From positions 1-35,140 of the forward strand of contig JAAWAY010000178.1 of the NCBI GenBank assembly GCA_022792415.1: a DNA stretch of 35,140 nt, in the 5' to 3' direction. Shown here one piece after another: positions 6,754 through 14,708 of the stretch. A model generated the notes under the pieces. It saw nothing but the letters and a program-made list of their open reading frames with translations, was not told the DNA's origin and did not search any database. The translations under genes were made by a program, and so were the position numbers. Within the stretch, counting starts at the first letter, position 1; the number at the start of each line of letters is the position of its first letter. This stretch comes from Eggerthellaceae bacterium (lineage in GTDB: Bacteria > Actinomycetota > Coriobacteriia > Coriobacteriales > Eggerthellaceae).

Positions 6754-7740
6754 CTAGGGAAGCTCGCAGACGCACGACCAGCTGTTGCCCGTGCCGCGCG
6801 CGTGGGCGCAGCCGAAGCACGTCGCCTCGTCGCAGGGGCGACCCGAGCGCAGGACGGGCGAGAACAGGCCCTCCGGCAGCGCGGCGAACGCCTCGGGGGC
6901 CAAGGTGCCGCCCGTGTCGCGCACGCCGGCGGCGTCGAAGGACGCGGGGGCGGTGCCCACGTCGCCGGGGCGCGCCTGGTCGGCCGCATCCATGGCCGCC
7001 ACCGCCAGGGCCGCCAGCTGCTCCATGCCCCGCGCGGTGGGGTGCGTGCCGTCGGCCGCCTCGTAGTCGTAGCCCGCGGCGCGGATATCGGCCACCTTGC
7101 AGCCGTTCGCCGCGGCAGCCAGGCGGATGACGTCGTTGTAGTCGTCCAGGTCGATGCCGCGCAGGCGGTAGGCGAACCGCGGCTGCGAGGCGCCGCGCTC
7201 GCGACCGGGCAGCAGGGTGAGGCACCAGACGCGCGCGGCGGGGTAGGCGGCGCGCATGCGGGCGAGCATCTCGGAGTACGCGTCGGCGAAGCGCCCGAGC
7301 GCCCCGTCGTCGGCCGGGCCGGCCTCGCCCTCGGGCACGGCCAGCGCCTCGGGGCAGCGGGGCATGGCCTCGCTGCGCGCCGCGGCCTGCGCCCGCGCGC
7401 CGGCCCATCCGAAGTCGTTGATGCCGATGAACACGAGGATGTCGTCCGGGCTCGCACCCGCCTCGCCCGCGCAGGCGGGGCCGGCTATCTGGGCGATGCG
7501 CTCAGGACTGCGCCCCGCCGGGAACCCGGCCCCCTCGGCGAGTGACCCCGAGAACGACGCGTTGGCCAGCAGGCGCCCGCCGAAGTGCTCGATCACCTTG
7601 CTCCACCAGGTGTCCCCCGGCGCCAGCACGCCGGTGGAGGCGCGCAGGTCACCTTGGTAATAGATGCGGTTGGCGGGGTTGGTGATCCCCTCGAACGTCG
7701 ATATGGAGTCTCCGAACACCGAGAACGTGCGCTGGCCCAT
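6754..7740 (-). CDS. SGNH/GDSL-type hydrolase with C-terminal Cys-rich tail
   Basis: This 328-residue protein has the four SGNH blocks: GDSIS with Ser12, the oxyanion Gly65 in SFSGSL, Asn108 in FIGINDFG, and the catalytic Asp230/His233 in DGTHPT. Such enzymes are esterases or lipases of broad specificity. No signal peptide is visible, so it is probably cytosolic. The last 30 residues carry CxxxxCxxC...CxC (CDEATCFGC and CVC), an arrangement not expected in SGNH enzymes and suggestive of a metal or redox site. A strong AAGGAGGGG precedes the ATG. The gene is divergent from thrC and transcribed towards feoA, from which it is separated by 133 bases. Substrate unknown. Confidence 0.85.
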   Translation of the reverse strand: MGQRTFSVFGDSISTFEGITNPANRIYYQGDLRASTGVLAPGDTWWSKVIEHFGGRLLANASFSGSLAEGAGFPAGRSPERIAQIAGPACAGEAGASPDDILVFIGINDFGWAGARAQAAARSEAMPRCPEALAVPEGEAGPADDGALGRFADAYSEMLARMRAAYPAARVWCLTLLPGRERGASQPRFAYRLRGIDLDDYNDVIRLAAAANGCKVADIRAAGYDYEAADGTHPTARGMEQLAALAVAAMDAADQARPGDVGTAPASFDAAGVRDTGGTLAPEAFAALPEGLFSPVLRSGRPCDEATCFGCAHARGTGNSWSCVCELP

Positions 7741-7763
7741 GGCCCCTCCTTGCCCTCCCGTGC

Positions 7764-7791
7764 TTCAGCCCGCTTCGCGCCATAGTATACT
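7764..7791 (+). promoter_or_regulatory. Promoter candidate for thrC
   Basis: TATACT at 7786-7791 is a good -10; a weak -35 (TTCAGC, 7764-7769) lies 16 bases before it. The transcript would start about 26 bases before the thrC ATG. Confidence 0.45.
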
Positions 7792-7824
7792 GGCCCGTAC
7801 CTATCACGCGGAAGGAAGATCCCC

Positions 7825-9399
7825 ATGACCCACGCCACCGCCTGCGCGGACGCCGCCGAGGCTAATCTCTACGTCGACACCCGGGGCTGCTGCGACGCCC
7901 CCGTCCCCTTCACCGAGGCCGTCGTCAACGGCCTGGCGCCCGGCGGCGGCCTGTACGTCCCCGAGCACATCCCCTCCCTCGCGCTCGAGCAGATCATGGC
8001 GCTGGCCGAGCTGCCCTACGCGCAGCGGGCCGCCCGCATCTACCGCGCGTTCGGCATCGACCTGCCCGACGAGGAGATCGACCGCCTCATGGCGCGGTCC
8101 TACGGGGACAACTTCGACGACGAGGCCGTCTGCCCCATCACCACGCTGGGCGACGACACCCACATCCTCGAGCTGTGGCACGGCCCCACCAGCGCCTTCA
8201 AGGACATGGCGCTGCAGTGCCTGCCCCAGTTCTTCTCGGCCAGCGCCCGCGCGCTGCGCGAGGCCGGCCAGCTCGACCACGACTTCCTCATCCTCGTGGC
8301 CACCTCGGGCGACACCGGCAAGGCCGCCCTCGAGGGCTTCAAGAACGCCGACGGCGTGCGCATCGGCGTGCTCTACCCCGATGGCGGCGTGAGCGACATC
8401 CAGCGCAAGCAGATGGTCACCACCACCGGCGACAACGTGCGCGTCTGGGGCGTGCGCGGCAACTTCGACGACTGCCAGACCGGCGTGAAGCGCGCCTTCT
8501 CCGACGAGGCCTTCGCCGCCGAGCTGCTCGACGAGCACGGCGTGGCGCTGTCCAGCGCCAACTCCATCAACTGGGGGCGCCTCATGCCCCAGATCGTCTA
8601 CTACGTGTCCAGCTACGCCGAGCTGGTGGCCCAGGGCAAGGTGGACGCCGGCGCGCCCATCGACGTGTGCGTGCCCACGGGCAACTTCGGCAACATCCTG
8701 GCCGCGTGGTACGCCAAGGCCATGGGCGTGCCCATCGGCACCCTCATGTGCGCCAGCAACGAGAACCGCGTGCTGGCCGACTTCATCAACACCGGCACCT
8801 ACGACATCGCCGACCGCCCGTTCGTCACCACGCCCTCGCCGTCCATGGACATCCTCGTGTCGTCCAACCTCGAGCGCCAGCTGTTCGAGCTGACCGGCCG
8901 TGACGCCCAAGCCATCGCCGGCTGGATGCGCGACCTGTCCGACAGCCGCCGCTTCCGCGTGGACGCCGGCACGTTCGCGCGCCTGCGTGCCGACTTCGTG
9001 GCCGACTCCGTGGACAACGACGAGTGCCTGGCCGTCATCCGCGAGGTGCTCGACGAGCACGACTACCTGCTGGATCCCCACACCGCCGTGGCCTACCGCG
9101 TGGCGCAGAACGTGCGCGGGGACAACCCCGTGCTCGTGGCCAGCACCGCGCACTGGGCCAAGTTCGGCGACAACGTCTACCGCGCCCTGCACGGCCTGGC
9201 GGCCTCCGACCCGCTGCCGCCCGAGGTGGCCGCGCTCACCGGCTGCCAGCTCAACGAGCTCATCTCCCAGGAGACGGGGGGCCGCGCCATCCCCGCCGGG
9301 CTGGCATCGCTCGACGAGATGCCCGTGCGCTTCACCCAGGTGATCGACGGAGACGTGGAGGCCATCGAATCTGCGGCGCGGGATTTTCTCCTCGCCTGA
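7825..9399 (+). CDS. thrC: Threonine synthase
   Basis: This 524-residue PLP enzyme (fold type II) converts O-phosphohomoserine to threonine in the cytosol. The PLP Schiff-base lysine is Lys126 in HGPTSAFKDMALQ, the phosphate-cup motif ATSGDTGKAAL lies near residue 160, and SSANSINWGRLMPQ near residue 245 is characteristic of bacterial threonine synthases. The length is on the long side, as for the yeast-like subclass. AAGGAAG precedes the ATG. The gene appears to be monocistronic, ending in a 15-bp perfect hairpin. No other threonine-pathway gene is in the window. Confidence 0.96.
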   Translation: MTHATACADAAEANLYVDTRGCCDAPVPFTEAVVNGLAPGGGLYVPEHIPSLALEQIMALAELPYAQRAARIYRAFGIDLPDEEIDRLMARSYGDNFDDEAVCPITTLGDDTHILELWHGPTSAFKDMALQCLPQFFSASARALREAGQLDHDFLILVATSGDTGKAALEGFKNADGVRIGVLYPDGGVSDIQRKQMVTTTGDNVRVWGVRGNFDDCQTGVKRAFSDEAFAAELLDEHGVALSSANSINWGRLMPQIVYYVSSYAELVAQGKVDAGAPIDVCVPTGNFGNILAAWYAKAMGVPIGTLMCASNENRVLADFINTGTYDIADRPFVTTPSPSMDILVSSNLERQLFELTGRDAQAIAGWMRDLSDSRRFRVDAGTFARLRADFVADSVDNDECLAVIREVLDEHDYLLDPHTAVAYRVAQNVRGDNPVLVASTAHWAKFGDNVYRALHGLAASDPLPPEVAALTGCQLNELISQETGGRAIPAGLASLDEMPVRFTQVIDGDVEAIESAARDFLLA

Positions 9400-9437
9400 G
9401 ACGCTATCCGTGCGAAAATAAAGGGGAACGAGAGGAC

Positions 9438-9477
9438 GCAGGTGCGGGGCGCGCCCGAGAGAGCGCCCCGCACCTGC
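9438..9477 (+). terminator. 15-bp perfect GC hairpin after thrC
   Basis: GCAGGTGCGGGGCGC and GCGCCCCGCACCTGC pair without mismatch around a 10-base loop, 38 bases past the thrC stop. There is no T-tract. It is the likely thrC transcript end and lies just upstream of the next gene. Confidence 0.6.
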
Positions 9478-9509
9478 TCGCCCTTACCGCCAACCCGAAG
9501 GGACGAAAC

Positions 9510-9854
9510 ATGGAGCAATTCAGCGGACTTGAGATGAGCGTCAGGCTCTCCGTGAGAAACCCCCGCTCCGACAGCAGCTCCGCGTTCGGGCGCGGCGTGG
9601 CCGACCTCTGCCTGGGCGTGCGCAACCTCGGCTCGCTCAACGCGGCGGCCAAGGGCATGGGCATGGCCTACAGCAAGGCCTGGCGCATCATCAAGGACAC
9701 CGAGGCGGCCCTGGGCATGAAGCTGCTGAACCGGGACGGCGCCCACGGCAGCGACCTCACCGAGGCCGGTAACCTGCTCCTCGACTCCTACCTGTCCATC
9801 AACGACCAGATGCAGGCCGAGGCCCAGCGCCTCTTCGAGGAGCTCACCGCGTAG
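9510..9854 (+). CDS. ModE-type winged helix-turn-helix regulator (single domain)
   Basis: This 114-residue protein matches the N-terminal DNA-binding domain of ModE/LysR-type regulators: GSLNAAAKGMGMAYSKAWRIIKD at about residues 48-70, here given as GSLNAAAKGMGMAYSKAW, then LGMKLLNRDGAHGSDLTEAG. It lacks the molybdate-binding MOP/TOBE domains, so ligand sensing, if any, must come from elsewhere. Stand-alone proteins of this kind are frequent in bacteria rich in molybdenum oxidoreductases, including coriobacteria. AAGGGA lies 7 bases before the ATG. The gene sits alone, behind thrC and convergent with the pilus operon, so its targets cannot be deduced from context. Confidence 0.82.
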   Translation: MEQFSGLEMSVRLSVRNPRSDSSSAFGRGVADLCLGVRNLGSLNAAAKGMGMAYSKAWRIIKDTEAALGMKLLNRDGAHGSDLTEAGNLLLDSYLSINDQMQAEAQRLFEELTA

Positions 9855-9884
9855 CCGCCCCCCTGCCGCGAGACGCCCGCGCGC

Positions 9885-10148
9885 CTACCCGCGCCCCACC
9901 GGCGCCGGGACGCCCGGCGGCGCCAACTCGACCGACCACAGCTGGTCGGGGTTGGATCGGTTCCTCACCTCCAGCCTGACCACCCACTCCCTCAGGTCAT
10001 CGGCCTCCCGGCCGACGACGGCCCGCTGGGCTGCATCGCGCTGGGCCGCCTCCTCCATGGCGGGCTCGCTGCCGAACCGGTAGAGACAGCCGTAGCACAC
10101 CTCCATGTCATCGAACAGCGCCGCCGCGCAGATGGGGCACTCCTTCAC
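9885..10148 (-). CDS. Small zinc-ribbon protein at the end of the Tad operon
   Basis: This 87-residue protein begins with a four-cysteine ribbon, C4-x2-C7 and C18-x2-C21 (CPIC...CYGC), probably binding zinc. The remainder is a charged helix and a beta-like segment (WVVRLEVRNRSN). I do not recognise a named family. It starts at a GTG with AGGAGG 5 bases upstream and overlaps the end of the DUF192 gene by 41 bases, so it is translated from the same message as the pilus genes. It has no membrane segment or signal peptide. A regulatory or assembly accessory role is possible but is inference. Confidence 0.7.
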   Translation of the reverse strand: MKECPICAAALFDDMEVCYGCLYRFGSEPAMEEAAQRDAAQRAVVGREADDLREWVVRLEVRNRSNPDQLWSVELAPPGVPAPVGRG

Positions 10149-10470
10149 CGCATCCTCCTCTCCGGCCGTCCTCGGCGTCGCGCCGCGCGGCCACCGTCAC
10201 CTGATCTCCTGGCACGGGCCACGGCCCGGCCTCCGCGAACCGCTCCAGCACCGCCGCCGCCCCGCGGCAGCGCAGGCGCCGACGCGGCCCCACGTCCCGA
10301 TGCGCCTCCAGCACCACCCCCGCCGCGTCCACGAAGGCCACGTCGATGGGGTGGGACATGCCGAACGTGTGGATGTCATGGCAGGGGGCCAGAAGCAGCA
10401 CCCCGACCGACCCGGGCTCTCGCCCCAGCAGCCCCCTCATCCGGGCCGCCATGCTCGTCGCCAACCTCAT
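10108..10470 (-). CDS. DUF192 family protein
   Basis: This 120-residue protein has the DUF192 core: MRGLLGR, then LLLAPCHDIHTFGMSHPIDVAFVD (as LLLAPCHDIHTFGM and SHPIDVAFVD), then a beta-rich C-terminus ending near WPVPGDQV. DUF192 proteins are small, of unresolved function, and often exported; this one has no signal peptide. The family is recurrently found near type IV/Tad pilus genes. Its ATG overlaps the stop of the upstream gene as ATGA, indicating translational coupling. The 3' end runs 41 bases into the zinc-ribbon gene in another frame. Confidence 0.8.
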   Translation of the reverse strand: MRLATSMAARMRGLLGREPGSVGVLLLAPCHDIHTFGMSHPIDVAFVDAAGVVLEAHRDVGPRRRLRCRGAAAVLERFAEAGPWPVPGDQVTVAARRDAEDGRRGGCGEGVPHLRGGAVR

Positions 10471-10979
10471 CGCCCCCCCACTCGCCTGGTTTGCACCACC
10501 ACGCACGCGCCGTGCTCCTGCTCGATCCACGACACGAGGGCCCAGCGGCACGTCCCCTCGTCCTTCACCAGCGTCAGGCTGCCCGCCAGGCCGCTGGGCA
10601 CCGCCCGCCAGCCCCGAACCGCCAGGTCGCCCGCCACGCGCTCCTGCGTCGCGGCGACATCGGCGCCGTACACGAACGCCCGCACCGAAGAGTCCGGCTC
10701 GCCGTAGGACTCGGCCGCCCCCACCGGGTCGAACACCTCCTCGACGAACCACGGGGGCGCCACGGCCCCGACCGCGTAGCCGGGCAGGGCGCGGGCCCAC
10801 TCCTCCTCGCCGCCCAGGGCCGCCCGGGCAAGCGCGGCAGGCCCGGACCCGACCGCAGGCGCGCCCCGGCTCTCCTCACCCCCGCCCGACGCCCCCGCTG
10901 CCACCGCGACGGCGGCCAGGGCCACGCAGACGGCCACCGCGGCCCTGACGGCCCGACGGCCCTGCACGCTTCTCTCCAT
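10467..10979 (-). CDS. Exported hypothetical protein of the Tad operon
   Basis: This 170-residue protein has a basic N-terminus (RRAVR) and a hydrophobic stretch (about residues 10-28, AVRAAVAVCVALAAVAVAAG), giving a signal peptide or membrane anchor. The rest is a soluble domain with several aromatic residues and two cysteines (CRWALV and ACVVVQT near the end). I do not recognise the family. GAGGAGGG precedes the ATG. It lies 9 bases after the tadE-like gene and shares its stop with the start of the DUF192 gene. Its place suggests a surface-exposed accessory of the pilus. Confidence 0.7.
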   Translation of the reverse strand: MERSVQGRRAVRAAVAVCVALAAVAVAAGASGGGEESRGAPAVGSGPAALARAALGGEEEWARALPGYAVGAVAPPWFVEEVFDPVGAAESYGEPDSSVRAFVYGADVAATQERVAGDLAVRGWRAVPSGLAGSLTLVKDEGTCRWALVSWIEQEHGACVVVQTRRVGGR

Positions 10980-10988
10980 CGTCCCTCC

Positions 10989-11525
10989 TCAGAACAGCAT
11001 CCCCGGCTTGTAGGGGTCCACCGTGAGCGCCGTGCGGTGCGTGAGGACCGGCAGCCTCACGCCCAGCACCTCGTCGCGCAGCCCCATCCCGAACAGCGTG
11101 GGGACATAGCGCAGGGTCACCGTGAACGTCGCCAGCCCGAGCGAGCCCCTCTCAACCTCGACCGACACCGCCAGGTTGTCCCGGCCCATCTCGTCCTCGA
11201 CCATCGCCCGCACGGCCTCGGCGCTCTGCCCCAGGTCCTGGCCGTAGCCGGGAGATGCCGCGCAGACGCGCACGCTGGAGCGCGCCACCCGGTCGAACGC
11301 CGCGCAGTCGCCGAAGAAGGTGAGCGCGTTCACCGCGATCACCGCCACGACGAGGGCCACCGGCAGCACGACGAGCAGCTCGACGGTCATCTGGCCGCCC
11401 TCGCACGCGCCCCGGCGCACCATGCCGCGCGCACGGGGCCCGCGCCCGGGCGTGAAGCGCCGTCCCCTGGCGCCGCCGCGGGACGCGCGGCCGCGACGGC
11501 GCGCCGCGGTCTCCCTCAGCGCCAT
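10989..11525 (-). CDS. TadE-like pseudopilin
   Basis: This protein of about 178 residues has an Arg/Gly-rich cytoplasmic leader, then a prepilin-peptidase-like site G44/Q45-MTVE49 followed by a hydrophobic helix (about 50-70) and a secreted domain. The Glu five residues after the cleavage point is the conserved type IV pilin glutamate. TadE-like pseudopilins are minor components of the Tad pilus. The proposed ATG at 11525 overlaps the end of the preceding gene by 10 bases, consistent with coupling. A later ATG at 11423 is an alternative and would leave a leader length more typical for the family. Confidence 0.8.
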   Translation of the reverse strand: MALRETAARRRGRASRGGARGRRFTPGRGPRARGMVRRGACEGGQMTVELLVVLPVALVVAVIAVNALTFFGDCAAFDRVARSSVRVCAASPGYGQDLGQSAEAVRAMVEDEMGRDNLAVSVEVERGSLGLATFTVTLRYVPTLFGMGLRDEVLGVRLPVLTHRTALTVDPYKPGMLF

Positions 11526-13669
11526 GGCTGCGCACCGCCCAGCGCGCCCTGCAGCGACCGCACCGCCTCGAAGCAACGGCCCACCACGTCCCGCGCGTCG
11601 TCGGCCATCGCAGGCGGCAGTGCCAGCGTGATGGGGACGGACACGCCTCCCACCGGCAGCTCGATGCGCGCCACCTCTATCCCGCGCTCTGCCGCCGACA
11701 CCGCGCCCAGGGCCTCCGACTCCAGCTCGAGGGCCAGCGACGAGAACAGGTCGGGCGTCGGCGCCGACAAGCGCAGGGCCTGCTCGCGCACCGTCCGGTA
11801 CGTCACCGCGAACCGTCCCTCGTCAGCCGCGGCCACATGCGCGCTGTTCACCACCACCGGGCGCAGCGCATCCAGGGCGACCGGCTGCAGCCCGACGGCG
11901 GCGAACGCGTCTTGCAGGGCGCCCGAGGCCCACGTGCCCAAGCCGCTCGCCCCCACCAGGGGAAGCGACCCGGCGGCAGATCCCACGGCCCCCACAAGCG
12001 CCTGCTGGCCGTCGGCGTAGGCGCGCAGCAGCCCCGACCAGCAGTCGAGGACGATCCTCCCGGCGCCCACCGCCGCGCCGCCATCGCGCCCGAAGCCGTC
12101 GAGCAGCGACGTGATGACGGTGCGTCCCTCGGGGGAGGAGTCCGCCACCAGCGTCGCGCCGGAGACGGCGGCGCGCACGCCCAGCGTGGACCCTCCGCGC
12201 ACGAAGAGCGACGCGAAGCCCCCGTCGGCGGCCATGCCGCCCGTGCCCACCACCAGCGCCACCGCCCCCTTGCTCCCGGGCGGGTCGGCTTTGATGCGGT
12301 AGTCGGCCGCCGAGCGCGCCGCCTGGGCGCACCCGTCGATCAGGTCGCGCACGAGCCCCTTGGCCTGCTCCACCTCGGGGTCCAGGGCGCGACGCGCCTC
12401 CTGGTAGTCAGCCGCGGCCTGGGCGATGGCCGCGTAGTGGTACTCGAACCCGTTGTCGATGGACGTGGACGCAGCTGCCACGTTGCCCAGGCTCGCCGCC
12501 GTGAACTCGCACGCCCCGCACACCGCGAACCCACCCCGCTCCCATTGGGCGGCCGAGCCCCGCTCGCGCGCGCCCTCCGCGTTGGGGCAGCCGTCCCAGG
12601 CGTGCATGACCCGCTCGTCGCCCTCGCCCGTGATGGGGAACACGACGCGGGAGAACAGCGCGGTGCCCCGCATCTCATCGGCGTTGCGGGGCAACGGCGG
12701 GAAGTACGCGCCGAAGGAGCCGGCGGTCTCCCTCACGTAGCCCTGGGCCAGCTGCTCGGCGGCGAAGCCGTAGAACAGCTTCCGCAGCGCCGAGCGTGCC
12801 CGCTCCTCCGTCGACCCCGAGGCTGGCCGCTCCTGGTCACGCCGCGCCGCGTAGTACGCGCGCGCCCGCTTGAGGGGCACCGAGAACGACCAGGCATCGA
12901 CGCTGCGGTAGAGCGGATTGCTCGCCTCGTCGAGGACGGCCAGGTGGGCGGCGCGCTCGTAGAGGCAGTACGACGGGTTGGCCCCGCAGTCGCGCTCGAA
13001 CGCCCGCGCCTTGGCCTCCTGGGCCGCCCGCGCCGCCTCCTCGGCCGCGGCCGCCGCCCGCTCCACCTCGGCCGCCCCGGCTCCCACCGCGTCGCCCGCC
13101 GCCTGTGCCGCGTCGTCGGGCCCCACGCGGATGGGCGCGCCCGACGGGGAGACGAGCACCGCCGCGGCCAGGTAGGCGCCCCCGGGGCCGCCGCGGCCGT
13201 TGGCCGCCCCCACGGCGGCGGCGTTGGCCGCGGCCAGAAACGGCAGCGCCGTCTGGAGGCGGCTGAGCCCCGCGGCGGCACGTTCCGCGAACGCGTTGCG
13301 CGCCTTGAGCACCCGCGTGCCCAAGTCGATGAGCTTGGCGCCCACCTCCGCGCAGGGCGGCACGCACAGGGCCACCACGCCCGCGCCGCACGTGACCAGG
13401 CCCAGCAGTGACAGCGAGAGCGCCACGGCGTCGCACAGCCGCACGGCCACCATGAACTCGGCCACGGGGTTCTCGGCCGCCAGGGCCGCGGCGTCCGCGA
13501 CCTCCTGTATCTCGGCCGCCGCCGTGTTCACGCGATAGACCTGGGCCCCGCTGAACACGAGGGCCAGCGAAAGCAGCAGCGCCACCGCCATGCCGGCCGT
13601 GGTCAGCCCCGCCTCATCCCGCATGAGACGCCCCACGGCGCCTCCCACCGCCACCTTCCCATCACCCAT
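11516..13669 (-). CDS. TadG-like large pilus-associated membrane protein
   Basis: This 717-residue protein has a short cytoplasmic N-terminus, a transmembrane helix at about 26-46 (AGMAVALLLSLALVFSGAQV) followed by AAAEIQEVADAAALAAEN, the N-terminal signature of TadG and related Flp-locus proteins. A second hydrophobic, Cys-containing stretch occurs at about 78-106. The remaining 600 residues form an Ala-rich, helical extracytoplasmic domain with a run of AAAAAEEAARAAQEAKA-type coiled coil near 200-225 and a Cys cluster (VCGACEF). TadG-like proteins anchor or regulate the pilus at the envelope. It has no visible von Willebrand A (DxSxS) motif. The start overlaps the upstream stop by 8 bases. 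Confidence 0.72.
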   Translation of the reverse strand: MGDGKVAVGGAVGRLMRDEAGLTTAGMAVALLLSLALVFSGAQVYRVNTAAAEIQEVADAAALAAENPVAEFMVAVRLCDAVALSLSLLGLVTCGAGVVALCVPPCAEVGAKLIDLGTRVLKARNAFAERAAAGLSRLQTALPFLAAANAAAVGAANGRGGPGGAYLAAAVLVSPSGAPIRVGPDDAAQAAGDAVGAGAAEVERAAAAAEEAARAAQEAKARAFERDCGANPSYCLYERAAHLAVLDEASNPLYRSVDAWSFSVPLKRARAYYAARRDQERPASGSTEERARSALRKLFYGFAAEQLAQGYVRETAGSFGAYFPPLPRNADEMRGTALFSRVVFPITGEGDERVMHAWDGCPNAEGARERGSAAQWERGGFAVCGACEFTAASLGNVAAASTSIDNGFEYHYAAIAQAAADYQEARRALDPEVEQAKGLVRDLIDGCAQAARSAADYRIKADPPGSKGAVALVVGTGGMAADGGFASLFVRGGSTLGVRAAVSGATLVADSSPEGRTVITSLLDGFGRDGGAAVGAGRIVLDCWSGLLRAYADGQQALVGAVGSAAGSLPLVGASGLGTWASGALQDAFAAVGLQPVALDALRPVVVNSAHVAAADEGRFAVTYRTVREQALRLSAPTPDLFSSLALELESEALGAVSAAERGIEVARIELPVGGVSVPITLALPPAMADDARDVVGRCFEAVRSLQGALGGAQPWR

Positions 13670-14252
13670 CCACCCACGCTCCTATCCACTGCGCCGGGTC
13701 GTCGCCCGCCCCCGCCTGGCCCACCCAGGCCGGGCGCGGGCGCGCGGACCTCTCTACCGACAGCACCAGGTTGCCCCGCTCGTTCACCAGGCCCAGCAGC
13801 GCCGCCCCGGCGTCGAGCAGGGGCAGCGGGCGCACCTCGGTGGACACGGTCACCCTCACCTGCTCCGACCGCTCGTCACCGTCCAGGTCGACCTTCCAGG
13901 TGCACGCGTCGCCGTGGACGTGGAAGCAGTCCACCGGCGGCACGGACCCCAGGTGCCGCAGGACGTAGTTCTCGCACTGCTCCTGGGCATCCCCCATCGC
14001 GTCCGAGCGGGTGGCCAGGAGGCGGCAGCCCTCCGCGGCTGCCGCCTCCATGACCAGCCGGTCGTACAGCAGGATGCCCGGCTGGGCCAGCAGCAGCGCG
14101 AGCAGGCACAGCACCGGCAAGGCGAAGGCGGCCTCCACCGTGGCCTGGCCCTCCTCGCCCGCCGACGCGGCACGCCGCGCCGCGCGCCGCCCCCACGCCC
14201 GACCTGTCCGGGACGCGCCCTGCGCACGGGGCCCTTCCCTCCATCGCCTCAT
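13662..14252 (-). CDS. TadE-like pseudopilin
   Basis: This 196-residue protein has a basic leader, then the cleavage-type site G35/Q36-ATVE40, a hydrophobic helix (about 41-61, ALPVLCLLALLLAQPGILL) and a secreted domain with two cysteines (CFHVHGDACTW) that could form a disulfide. It is a second TadE-family pseudopilin in the operon. A strong GAGGAGGT ribosome-binding site just before the ATG at 14252 overlaps the stop of the upstream pilin gene. The 3' end overlaps the TadG-like gene by 8 bases. Confidence 0.82.
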   Translation of the reverse strand: MRRWREGPRAQGASRTGRAWGRRAARRAASAGEEGQATVEAAFALPVLCLLALLLAQPGILLYDRLVMEAAAAEGCRLLATRSDAMGDAQEQCENYVLRHLGSVPPVDCFHVHGDACTWKVDLDGDERSEQVRVTVSTEVRPLPLLDAGAALLGLVNERGNLVLSVERSARPRPAWVGQAGAGDDPAQWIGAWVDG

Positions 14253-14262
14253 AGCGACCTCC

Positions 14263-14487
14263 TCAGTAGCAGAAGACGTCGGCCGCCCACCCTGCCGCCA
14301 GCTGGGCATGGTGCGTCGCCGCCATCAGGGCGTGCTCGACGAGCAGCCCTCCTCCCAGGGCGCGGGCGAGCAGGCTGCCCGCCACGAGGGCTCCCAGGGC
14401 GAGCGCGGCCACCACCGCGTACTCCACCGTGGCCTGACCCCGATCGTCGCCTACAAGCCGTTGATCCCCGCGGCGATGGCATCCCAC
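14263..14487 (-). CDS. Small Flp-like pilin or pseudopilin (start uncertain)
   Basis: About 74 residues with the same prepilin signature as its neighbours, G17/Q18-ATVEY, followed by a hydrophobic helix (AVVAALALGALVAGSLLARAL) and a short tail ending in VFCY. It resembles a Flp pilin in size and layout. No ATG is available: the frame is open far upstream inside flp, and the nearest plausible start is GTG at 14487, with AGGAG only 2 bases before it. Translation is probably coupled to flp, whose stop lies at 14451, inside this reading frame. It could be a minor pilin tuning pilus length or adhesion (inference). Confidence 0.68.
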   Translation of the reverse strand: MGCHRRGDQRLVGDDRGQATVEYAVVAALALGALVAGSLLARALGGGLLVEHALMAATHHAQLAAGWAADVFCY

Positions 14488-14693
14488 AGCTCCTGGATCT
14501 TGGGGCGGAACAGCGTGATGGCCAGGATGGCGATGACCACCAGGATGCCGACGAGGATGGCGTACTCCGTCGTTCCCTGCCCCCTCTCGTCCGTCATGCG
14601 CACGCGCAGGCGGGCGCACCACGTCCGCGTGGCGCGACCCGCCCTCTCCCGCCAGTCTCCGATTGCCTGCACCGCCTTCGTCATCGTCTTCAC
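14451..14693 (-). CDS. flp: Flp/Fap-type major pilin
   Basis: This 80-residue protein has a basic leader of 38 residues ending at G38/Q39-GTTEY, followed by the hydrophobic polymerisation helix ILVGILVVIAILAITLF and a short polar tail (IQELWDAIAAGINGL). This is the standard Flp pilin layout: a prepilin peptidase removes the leader and the helix packs in the pilus core. The start is GTG with AAGGGAG 7 bases upstream. The leader is longer than in many Flp proteins (about 15-25 residues), so an internal ATG at 14684 or the one at residue 33 could be used. Confidence 0.9.
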   Translation of the reverse strand: MKTMTKAVQAIGDWRERAGRATRTWCARLRVRMTDERGQGTTEYAILVGILVVIAILAITLFRPKIQELWDAIAAGINGL

Positions 14694-14708
14694 CGCTTGG
14701 CTCCCTTC

